A stretch of 64,000 bases of DNA. Origin: Luteitalea pratensis. GTDB taxonomy: Bacteria > Acidobacteriota > Vicinamibacteria > Vicinamibacterales > Vicinamibacteraceae. The notes beneath the pieces were generated by a model. The model was not told where the DNA came from, made no database searches, and saw nothing but the letters and a program-made list of their open reading frames with translations. The position numbers were made by a program, and so were the translations under genes. This document shows, piece after piece, positions 9,758-17,239 of this stretch. The stretch covers positions 1,089,001 to 1,153,000 of the forward strand of contig NZ_CP015136.1 in NCBI RefSeq assembly GCF_001618865.1, given 5' to 3'. Positions within the stretch are counted from its first letter, which is position 1, and the number at the start of each line of letters is the position of its first letter.

Positions 9758-11406
9758 CTCGCACGTGCCGCGCGCCACAGTGCGACAGCGGGCGTTGGTC
9801 CGCACGCGTGAGCACTGGGCGGCACGGCGTCACCACACCCCGGCGCCCACCCGCCGAGGGCCGCCCGGGCGAGGAACCGCTCCCATAGCCCACGCTCGAC
9901 GTAAAGCGCCAGCAGCACTTCAGGCCTGAGACCGTAGAACTCCGTGACATAGCGGTCGCCGAGCGATGCATCGAGCGCTGCCGTGTGCTCCATCGCGGCG
10001 ACGATGACCGGCGCCTGCAGTGCAACCGGATCATCCGCCCCGGCCCAGTAGCCGACCAGCGGCATCGCCCGGAGATACCAGGGAATCGGCCACTGCTCGT
10101 GCGGCGAGGCGATGACCGATACCTGCATGCGCGCCCCGTCGGGATGCAGGGCAGCCAATTCGCGAATGCGCGTCGCCATGCGGACCGCGTCGGGGACGGT
10201 GTGCGCGTAGACGTAGGGATTGCGCGGGTCTGACGCGTAAGTCACCGACGCGCGCCATGCCTGCCATCCCAACTGGCCAGAGGCGATCACAAGCACTGCC
10301 GCCAGCGTGCCCCGCACCACACGGGACGCGGTGACCTGGACGAGCGTCGAGAAACCGACTCCGGCCAGCACGATCGCACCGACGTAGCACGGCAGCAGGT
10401 TCCAGGGAGTCTTGTACGGGATGGCCGAGAAAATGGCCGTGGTGACGATGACGTTGACGGTGAGGTAGCGAGCCCAGAAGGTGCGTTCAAGGTGGGAGCG
10501 ATCGAGCGTGCCCCACGTCGTCATCGCGCCGACGATCGCCAGCACGAGCACCAGCCCCTCGCTCCACGTCAAGCCGCCGGACGACGAGTACGCGAGCAGG
10601 CCCAGGTAGTAATGCCACGGATGCGAGTGGGTGCCCGGGGCGATGCCGCGATCGAGGTAGGTATCAGCACCGCGGAACGGCTCGAGGGCGGCCCCGGGTG
10701 CGGCGAGGAACGACGAGTAGAAGAGCCCCGCCACCGCCGCGGCAGCTCCCAGGCTCACGAGCGCCGCCCGCCGCCCACGTTGGTGGGCCAGCGGATTCCG
10801 GGGCCGTCCCGCTCCCAGCGACCACCAGGCGATCGCGCTCGCGACGAGTGCTGCGGGCAGGACGATGACCGAGGTTTCCTTGGTTGCGACTGCCAGGCCT
10901 GCGGCGACGCCGGCCAGCGCGGACCACGCCAATCCGCCTCCTGTCGCCAGGCGCCCAAGGGCGATCACGAACGTGAGCGTGAAGCAGGCAAACAGCGATT
11001 CCTGGATGTACATCCGCGAGTAGAAGACCATCGCGGGTGAAAGCGCCATCAGCCACGCGCTCGCGGCTGCCGCCGTCCGGCCAATCGCCGCCGACAACAG
11101 CGGCAGCAGCAGGATCGTCGCCGCGCCGAACACCGCGGTCACGCCGCGGAGCGTACGTTCGTCGAGGGCGGCGAGCGTGGCCTGCCCGCGGAGCCACGCC
11201 GCCGGAAGGGTCAGGAAGTAGAGCGTCGGACCGTGGTGATCGTACGCGTCGTAGCGGTATTCGCCGCGCTCGAGCAGCGCGCCGAACTTGACGGCCTGGT
11301 TCGCTTCGTCATGGTGCATCGGACGCACATCGAGCCGGGCCAGGCGGAGCGCCAGGCCGGCCGCGAGGGCGATCGCCATGAGGGCACCGAACCACACGCG
11401 TGTCAC
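9754..11406 (-). CDS. Integral membrane glycosyltransferase, GT39/ArnT-like (TIGR03663 type)
   Basis: 550 residues from a GTG at 11406 that overlaps the upstream stop (GTGA). Many membrane helices. The first loop contains the catalytic-type acidic pattern 'RPMHHDEANQAVKFG', and 'YRYDAYDHHGPTLYFLTLP' follows, as in the TIGR03663 (flippase-associated, Agl23-like) family. Later segments (SPAMVFYSRMYIQESLFACF, ATKETSVIVLPAAL, YKTPWNLLPCY) also match the group. Such enzymes move sugars from a polyprenyl-phosphate donor to proteins or lipids on the outer face. The longer upstream ORF is antisense-like and is not used. The downstream GT2 probably supplies the donor. Confidence 0.88.
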   Translation of the reverse strand: MTRVWFGALMAIALAAGLALRLARLDVRPMHHDEANQAVKFGALLERGEYRYDAYDHHGPTLYFLTLPAAWLRGQATLAALDERTLRGVTAVFGAATILLLPLLSAAIGRTAAAASAWLMALSPAMVFYSRMYIQESLFACFTLTFVIALGRLATGGGLAWSALAGVAAGLAVATKETSVIVLPAALVASAIAWWSLGAGRPRNPLAHQRGRRAALVSLGAAAAVAGLFYSSFLAAPGAALEPFRGADTYLDRGIAPGTHSHPWHYYLGLLAYSSSGGLTWSEGLVLVLAIVGAMTTWGTLDRSHLERTFWARYLTVNVIVTTAIFSAIPYKTPWNLLPCYVGAIVLAGVGFSTLVQVTASRVVRGTLAAVLVIASGQLGWQAWRASVTYASDPRNPYVYAHTVPDAVRMATRIRELAALHPDGARMQVSVIASPHEQWPIPWYLRAMPLVGYWAGADDPVALQAPVIVAAMEHTAALDASLGDRYVTEFYGLRPEVLLALYVERGLWERFLARAALGGWAPGCGDAVPPSAHACGPTPAVALWRAARAR

Positions 11407-12071
11407 TTCGGCAGGCCGTAGACCTCCACCTCGACGTAGTGGTTCAGGTCGTTCGTCGTGTTTCCCTTGGAGTAGAGGCGGACGTATCGACCTTTCGCCC
11501 CCTTCGGGTCGACGAGCCTGCCCTCGGCGACCTCGATGTACTCCTTGTCCGTGCCCTGGGCGATCTTCGACGAGTTGTCGTGATCGTTGTTGAACACCGT
11601 CGTCACACCCGTCTTGAACGACGCGTCGTTCGAGAGTTGGACGACGACGTCGCGGTAGACGCGCGCCTGGCTGTGGTAGTGCCACAGGAGGATGGCGGAC
11701 AGGGGATGCGGGGCGCCGAGGTCGATCTGCACCCACTGGGAGCCGGGTCCGAGTTCGACGAAGTACCCGTCACCGCCTGCCTTCTCCCCGTCGGTGATCA
11801 TGTCGAGCTCGCCGATGACCGGCTGTGAGTCGCTCGAGGTCACCGTCTTCTTCAGCGACAGCAGGACGGTACCCTTCGGCACGTAGAACGGCGCCCGTGA
11901 CTTGCCCGTGACCACTTCGAGGTTGGGGCTCCGGAGGTTGGTGGGAGTGCCGATGAACATGGGCTTCGGGAGCTTGAGCTTCAACTCCTCCTTGTCGGCA
12001 GCGGGCTGCGCACCGAGCGGCGCCAGGGTCAGGACGAACAACAACGAGCCTGCGAGTATGCGCTTGGTCAT
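11403..12071 (-). CDS. Secreted discoidin (F5/8 type C)-like domain protein
   Basis: 222 residues with a clear signal peptide (MTKRILAGSLLFVLTLAPLGAQ). The body resembles a galactose-binding/discoidin-like beta sandwich: GSQWVQIDLGAPHPLSAILL, the 'VYRDVVVQLSND' strand, FNNDHDN and the terminal GRYVRLYSKGN ... HYVEVEVYG. Such domains bind glycans or cell surfaces and rarely carry enzymatic activity. The gene leads the minus-strand set with the two glycosyltransferases and overlaps the GT39 start by four bases. It could therefore be a target of the glycosylation system or could recognise the same glycan, which is inference. Confidence 0.8.
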   Translation of the reverse strand: MTKRILAGSLLFVLTLAPLGAQPAADKEELKLKLPKPMFIGTPTNLRSPNLEVVTGKSRAPFYVPKGTVLLSLKKTVTSSDSQPVIGELDMITDGEKAGGDGYFVELGPGSQWVQIDLGAPHPLSAILLWHYHSQARVYRDVVVQLSNDASFKTGVTTVFNNDHDNSSKIAQGTDKEYIEVAEGRLVDPKGAKGRYVRLYSKGNTTNDLNHYVEVEVYGLPK

Positions 12072-12178
12072 CGAGGTTCTCAGAAGATGACGTGGTTTAT
12101 CGGATGGAGCGTCTACCGGCCGACGCCGGCGCTCACGGCACGCCCGCATTCTGGAAATCTTACACTCGAGTCCGGCTT

Positions 12179-15100
12179 TCATGATCCTGAGACGCTCGAC
12201 ACGCCGGGCGTTGCCAGCATCGCCGCGCGCGCTCTGGCTTTCCGCAGTCCGCTGAACCACCACCAGCCGATTGCGAGGGCCGCCAGCGCACCAACGACGG
12301 CGCCGGCCAGGGCGCCAGGATACGGGCGCCCAACACCCCGCGCCAACGCACCGGCAGCGGTCATCGTGCCGACGGCGAGCGGCACCATCGACAAATCGAA
12401 GCGCAGGACGGTGACGTAGGTGAGGATCAGCGCCGCGCCGATCGCCGCCATCCCCATCAGCCATCCCACCGGTTCGGTCGTCGCCGGCACGCCGGCTGCC
12501 GCGAATCCAACCAGTGCGAGCAGCAGCACGCCGAGGAGGCGATGGCGCCTCCACCCCGTTGTCAGATGATCGACGGTCAGCAGGGTCGGAAGCATCACGG
12601 CCGTCGCCATGAGCACCCGAAGCGCGGGCGCGAGCGCGGCCTGGAGGATCGGCACCAGCGATCCTGCGGCGTCGATATTCGGCGACTGTGCCCATTGGGG
12701 TGCGCTCACGGCGGCTGCGATGGCCGCCGCGGCGGCGCCGAAGAGCCCGACCGCGATGCCCAGCCGCGCCGCATCGGTTCGCGGCAGCTCACCCGAGAGC
12801 GTCAGACGGTGTGGTGCCGCACCGAGCGCGAGACCGACGAGGGACGCGGTGATCAGCAGGCCCACCGCACCAGTGCCCAGGATGCCCAGGAGTGCCAGGC
12901 GCAGTGGTGCCGCCGTCGGCACGTTCGCCAATAGAGTAGGCCACGTGTTGGCGAAGCGGACGATGGACAGCAGCAGCATCAGCCCGGCGCCCGAGACGAA
13001 GAGCATTGGCGTGTAGCGCCGTCTGCTCCACGACATCATGGCAAACACCGCGGCGCCGACGAGCAGCCCCGCGAAGACCATGACGTCGGCAATCCGGATG
13101 ATGAGGTCGCGCGTGCCGGCTGCCCGTTGCTGACGCTCCCATTCTTCCGGCACGAAGACGTAGGGCCGCGCCGAGACGACTTCGTCGCCCGCGATCCCGA
13201 CGTCGATGCGCGGTTCGCCCTGCGGCAGCGCGGCAACGGTGGTGTCGACGAAGGTGAACGTCCAGTCGGTGCGCGCCTTCAACTTCGAGGGGCGCGCCGA
13301 GACTTCCCTGATTTGCCCTCGTGCTGCGTCGAGACCGAGCCGCTCGGAGACGGCCTTGACGGCGAGCGCCCTGGCGCGCGGCTCGTCGAGTGACGGGCCG
13401 GCGCGATCCTCGGGCACGATGTGGCGGACGCGCATGACGCGGCCGTCTGCCGAGATCAGTGCGGCCCATTCTTCCGCGCGATCGGCGACGTCGCCTTCGA
13501 AGGTCGCGACCCGGACCGACCAGCCGGGCGCCGGAAGGTACGTGCCGACAAGCTCACGTCGTCGCGCCTCGCCGGCCGTCTTCGCGACGAATTCATGCGG
13601 GCCGTCGCTGCCATCGAGCGGCTGGGGCATCACGCGCCATTTCCGATCGAGGCTGACGCCGCGCTCGGCGAGCGTGCGCCGCGTCGCGGCGTCGGCGTCC
13701 TGACGGGTGGCCGACAATCGCGTGGTGTCCGATCGCAGGCTTGTTACCACCAGCGCCAGCAGCGCGACCGCCCCGATCGCCAGCCAGGCCATGCGAGCGC
13801 GTGGTCCGATGGGTGTCTGCGGCGGTTCGAAGGCCGCGGTCTCTCGTTCGACCATGACCGGCGGGGTCCACGCGGCGTTGCGATCGGCCGGGGAGAGTTC
13901 TGTCCAGCTTCCGACCTGAGCTCGCCGGAACAAGACGATCCACAGCGGGACGAGGACCAACACCGCAATCATCGCCTTCTGGATCCAGATGCCGGGGGCG
14001 TCGGCGACCAGGATGGGAATGGCGAAGAGCACCACGTCGAAGGCGTAGTGCAGGACGATTCCCGGCAGCAGGCCGTAGTGGAGGTAAAGGAGACCGAAGC
14101 CGACCGACGGGAGGAGCAGCTCCACCGGCCGTGCGTACGACGGCTGGGCGGGATACGGCGCGTGGCCGGCGCCGAATACCAGGGCCTGCACGACGAAGCC
14201 GATGACCAGGAAGAGACGCCGTTGACCGAATCGGTCGCCGATAAGGGCTGCCCCCGCAAGCGGCACTGCCCGAAACAATGCTTCCTCCCAGAAGCCGGCC
14301 TGGAAGGAGTTGGCAATCGCGGAGAGCCAGGGCGCGTAGGTCGAGAGCACATCCGGGTGCAGGAGGGCTTCGGAGGGAGACCACCATCCGAAGTACTTCG
14401 TGGCAACGTAATACAGCATCACGTCGTAGGCGAGGAAGACCGCGACGAGCAGGTAAGCGCCGACGGTGCGCCCGAGAATCTGCACCGATGCGCCGGGCGC
14501 CGCGGCCTCGTCGCCGGTGGACGACCGGCGCGCCCACGCGCTCCACAACTGCGGGTGGTCGCCGAATGCCCGGCGTGTCAGCGTCTCGGCCGCCATGAAC
14601 GAGAGCGCGGCGAACGCGGAAAGACCGAGCAGGCTGGCGATCACGAATGTCGCCTGCTGCGCCAGGAACGTCGAGCGCGGCAGCGCCGTGTCGTAGGCCA
14701 TCCACTCGAGCGGCAACTGGTTGATCATGGCCAGCGCCTGCATCGCGCCGACCGCGGCGCCCCACGTGGCGGCGCGCCGCCACACCAGCCACCGTACGCG
14801 GAGCATGAAGAACAGACCGATGCCGATGCCGCCGATCACGTAGAGCAGCATCATGCCGACCATCCCGCCGACGCCGATGGCGTCGTTGGCGGAGCGCATG
14901 TTGGCGTAGCGCCGGATGAATGCCTCGGGAATGCGCACGAAGTGCGTGACTTCCGTGAGCCGGTCGCCCGACACCACCAGGCGCAGCCGATAGCGCCCTT
15001 CCCCGGCGGAGGCATCGGTGCGCTCGTAGGTGATGGTGTGGTCGATGCGCCCGCCGACGCGACGCTCCTGGCCCTGCTCGGCGACCGCGAACTTCGAGAG

Positions 15101-15577
15101 ATCGACGTTCCATCGCGGCGCGGCGCGCTCGGCGAGCGCCCGCGCCGCACTGGCGTCGAGCGCCGCCCCCGGCGCGTCCTGCCTCAGTTGCTCGACGAAG
15201 CCGTACAGCCTGCCTTCGGGCGTGAACCTGATAGTCGCCTCATGAGGCTCACCTTCCTTGAACTGCCGGACCCGCCAGGTGTAGGCCGAGTAGAGGCCGT
15301 TGCTGAGCATCGCCGTGAACGCGTCCTTGCCGCCACCTTCCAGCTCGATGAAGGTCTGCGCCTCACCGTCCAGCGCGAACGAGGCCGCCTGCCGGTAGCC
15401 GGCCGGCCCGAGCGCTTCACGCGTCATCACGTCGCGGGCATGGGCGAGCGCCTGCTCGCGGTCCATGGTGATGTCGAGCGCGACGATGGCGAAGGCGCGC
15501 GGGAAGTAGCGGACCGCGACCAGCGCGGAAAGGAGGGAAAGGACGGCGAATGCCAGCCAGAATGCAGGACGCCTCAC
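12179..15577 (-). CDS. Very large CPBP-family intramembrane metalloprotease with duplicated extracytoplasmic domains
   Basis: 1132 residues, far longer than ordinary CPBP (Rce1-like) proteases of 200-300 residues. The protease core carries E431-E432-x3-R436 (FWEEALFRAVP), H472 in FGAGHAPYP, and H510/D514 (LHYAFDVVLF), the three motifs needed for catalysis. An N-terminal anchor and a soluble domain (about 35-225) come first, then about eight helices with the core. A second soluble domain (about 640-800) follows, and a C-terminal block of helices. The two soluble domains share the same order of features: a W-x-V strand, a DGR/EGR turn, an 'ARALA' helix, a 'TxTYERTD/FTFVDTT' strand and a 'GDxxxxxxxFVxxPE' end. 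This looks like an internal duplication. The gene is divergent from the alditol-oxidase-like gene. Confidence 0.88.
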   Translation of the reverse strand: MRRPAFWLAFAVLSLLSALVAVRYFPRAFAIVALDITMDREQALAHARDVMTREALGPAGYRQAASFALDGEAQTFIELEGGGKDAFTAMLSNGLYSAYTWRVRQFKEGEPHEATIRFTPEGRLYGFVEQLRQDAPGAALDASAARALAERAAPRWNVDLSKFAVAEQGQERRVGGRIDHTITYERTDASAGEGRYRLRLVVSGDRLTEVTHFVRIPEAFIRRYANMRSANDAIGVGGMVGMMLLYVIGGIGIGLFFMLRVRWLVWRRAATWGAAVGAMQALAMINQLPLEWMAYDTALPRSTFLAQQATFVIASLLGLSAFAALSFMAAETLTRRAFGDHPQLWSAWARRSSTGDEAAAPGASVQILGRTVGAYLLVAVFLAYDVMLYYVATKYFGWWSPSEALLHPDVLSTYAPWLSAIANSFQAGFWEEALFRAVPLAGAALIGDRFGQRRLFLVIGFVVQALVFGAGHAPYPAQPSYARPVELLLPSVGFGLLYLHYGLLPGIVLHYAFDVVLFAIPILVADAPGIWIQKAMIAVLVLVPLWIVLFRRAQVGSWTELSPADRNAAWTPPVMVERETAAFEPPQTPIGPRARMAWLAIGAVALLALVVTSLRSDTTRLSATRQDADAATRRTLAERGVSLDRKWRVMPQPLDGSDGPHEFVAKTAGEARRRELVGTYLPAPGWSVRVATFEGDVADRAEEWAALISADGRVMRVRHIVPEDRAGPSLDEPRARALAVKAVSERLGLDAARGQIREVSARPSKLKARTDWTFTFVDTTVAALPQGEPRIDVGIAGDEVVSARPYVFVPEEWERQQRAAGTRDLIIRIADVMVFAGLLVGAAVFAMMSWSRRRYTPMLFVSGAGLMLLLSIVRFANTWPTLLANVPTAAPLRLALLGILGTGAVGLLITASLVGLALGAAPHRLTLSGELPRTDAARLGIAVGLFGAAAAAIAAAVSAPQWAQSPNIDAAGSLVPILQAALAPALRVLMATAVMLPTLLTVDHLTTGWRRHRLLGVLLLALVGFAAAGVPATTEPVGWLMGMAAIGAALILTYVTVLRFDLSMVPLAVGTMTAAGALARGVGRPYPGALAGAVVGALAALAIGWWWFSGLRKARARAAMLATPGVSSVSGS

Positions 15578-15611
15578 GAATGCTCCTCAATGGCAGTCAG
15601 CTTCATCGCTG

Positions 15612-15631
15612 TTGGTGCAATGTTGCACCAA
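15612..15631. promoter_or_regulatory. Perfect inverted repeat between divergent genes (candidate operator)
   Basis: TTGGTGCAA-TG-TTGCACCAA: nine-base arms with a two-base spacer. It sits in the 130-base gap between the CPBP protease start and the flavoprotein start. The size and symmetry fit a dimeric repressor or activator site. The regulator is unknown, and no other copy was noticed in the window. Confidence 0.55.
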
Positions 15632-15707
15632 TCGGGATGAATCCCTCTGACCTTCGTTGTGCAATCATCGTCCGGCCGGGGTCAACGGACAGACAGGGGC
15701 GTTTGTC

Positions 15708-17072
15708 GTGAATCAGAGTCGACGACGGTTCGTTGGGCAGTGCGCCGCTGCGGTGAGCACATCGGCGGTGTCGGCAATGATTGGTCCCAATCCGGCTGAG
15801 GCCGCGCAGACCCAGCCGCTGCGCAATTGGGCCGGCAACTATCGGTACGGCACCAACCGCATCACGTCGGCGACGTCGCTCGCGCAGATCCAGGCGTTCG
15901 TCCGGAAGCACCCGCACTTCAAGGTGCTCGGCACCCGTCACTGTTTCAACGGGATTGCTGACAGCGCCGACCATTTTCTCTCGCTTCGCGAGATGAACGA
16001 GGTCGTCGCACTCGATCGGGCGGCGCGGACGGTTACGGTGGAGTCGGGCATGAGCTACGGCCAACTGTGTCCGTCTCTCGAGCGCGACGGCTTCGCGCTC
16101 CATAACCTGGCCTCGCTTCCGCACATCTCCATCGCAGGTGCCTGCGCTACCGGCACGCACGGCTCGGGTGTGAACAACGGGAACCTCTCGACGGCGGTCT
16201 CGGCATTCGAGATCGTGACTGCCGGCGGGGATGTCCTGTCGATTGCGCGCAGCAAGGACCTCCGCACGTTTCAGGCGACGGTCGTCAATCTGGGTGCGCT
16301 TGGCGTGGTCACCAAGGTTACGCTGGACGTGCAGCCAGCGTTCACCATGCGGCAGGACGTGTATCTGGACCTGCCGATGGCGCAGGTCAGGGAGCATTTC
16401 GAAGAGATCGCCTCCGCAGGCTACAGCGTCAGCCTGTTCACCGATTGGCAGCGGGGACGGATCAACGAAGCCTGGGTGAAGCGTCGCGTCGGAAAGGGTG
16501 AGACCCTGACGGCCTCGCAGGAGTTCTACGGCGCGCGTCCCGCCACGACAAACGTTCACCCGATCGTCGAGCTCTCAGCGGAAAACTGCACCGAACAGAT
16601 GGGAGTGGTCGGTCCGTGGTACGAGCGGCTGCCGCACTTCCGGATGGGCTTCACGCCCAGCAGCGGCAAAGAGCTGCAGTCAGAATATTTCGTGGCGCGC
16701 AGCAACGCCGTCGATGCCATCAGTGCCGTCGAGCGACTTCGGGATCACATCAGTCCTCACCTGATGATCACAGAACTCCGCACCATCGCGGCCGACGACC
16801 TCTGGATGAGTCCCTGCTACACACGGCCCAGCCTCGCGATCCACTTCACATGGAAGCAGGACTGGCCGTCAGTGCGCAAGGTGCTGCCGATGATCGAACG
16901 GGAGCTCACGCCATTCGAGGTGCGGCCGCACTGGGGCAAGCTCTTTACCATTCCCTCGACGCAGCTCCAGCAGCGATACGAGATGTCGGCTGAGTTCAAG
17001 CGGCTCGTGGCTGAACATGACCCGCACGGCAGGTTTCGCAACGCATTCCTCACCGCGAATCTGTACGGCTGA
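15708..17072 (+). CDS. FAD-linked alditol oxidase-like dehydrogenase, Tat-exported
   Basis: 454 residues from the GTG at 15708, chosen because AGGGG precedes it and because it gives a compact Tat leader (NQSRRRFVGQCAAAV). A TTG 51 bases earlier is the longest alternative. The PCMH-type FAD domain begins at NWAGNYRYGTNRI, as in alditol/xylitol oxidases. H78 in VLGTRHCFN aligns with the His that binds FAD covalently in AldO. SLPHISIAGACATGTHGSG is the flavin-binding loop. The C-terminus keeps ELRTIAADDLWMSPCY and HFTWKQDW ... RPHWGKLF, the substrate-side signature of the family. It probably oxidises a polyol in the periplasm, with the electron acceptor unknown. Confidence 0.88.
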   Translation: MNQSRRRFVGQCAAAVSTSAVSAMIGPNPAEAAQTQPLRNWAGNYRYGTNRITSATSLAQIQAFVRKHPHFKVLGTRHCFNGIADSADHFLSLREMNEVVALDRAARTVTVESGMSYGQLCPSLERDGFALHNLASLPHISIAGACATGTHGSGVNNGNLSTAVSAFEIVTAGGDVLSIARSKDLRTFQATVVNLGALGVVTKVTLDVQPAFTMRQDVYLDLPMAQVREHFEEIASAGYSVSLFTDWQRGRINEAWVKRRVGKGETLTASQEFYGARPATTNVHPIVELSAENCTEQMGVVGPWYERLPHFRMGFTPSSGKELQSEYFVARSNAVDAISAVERLRDHISPHLMITELRTIAADDLWMSPCYTRPSLAIHFTWKQDWPSVRKVLPMIERELTPFEVRPHWGKLFTIPSTQLQQRYEMSAEFKRLVAEHDPHGRFRNAFLTANLYG

Positions 17073-17239
17073 CACCGATCTGCCCGGACACCTTGAACGT
17101 CATGGGGTCCGAGACGCCCACGCGCCGTTGAACAGCAGCATCAGCATCGACGCGCCAAGGGCCAGCAGGCGTTCGGTCCGGGTTCCAGTCACGGTGCTCA
17201 TCCCATTGGGGTCAAGGCACCGCCACAAGTCGTTGACGG

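Noticed and set aside
11403-12695. The N-terminal extension of the discoidin-like ORF up to 12695
   Set aside because: The extension is antisense-like, crosses the protease gene's 3' end, and the real signal peptide starts at 12071.
13421-15640. A 739-codon plus-strand ORF antisense to the CPBP protease
   Set aside because: It is rich in Arg, Gly, Asp and His with no domain, and it is the mirror of a clear coding frame. High-GC genes often leave long open antisense frames.
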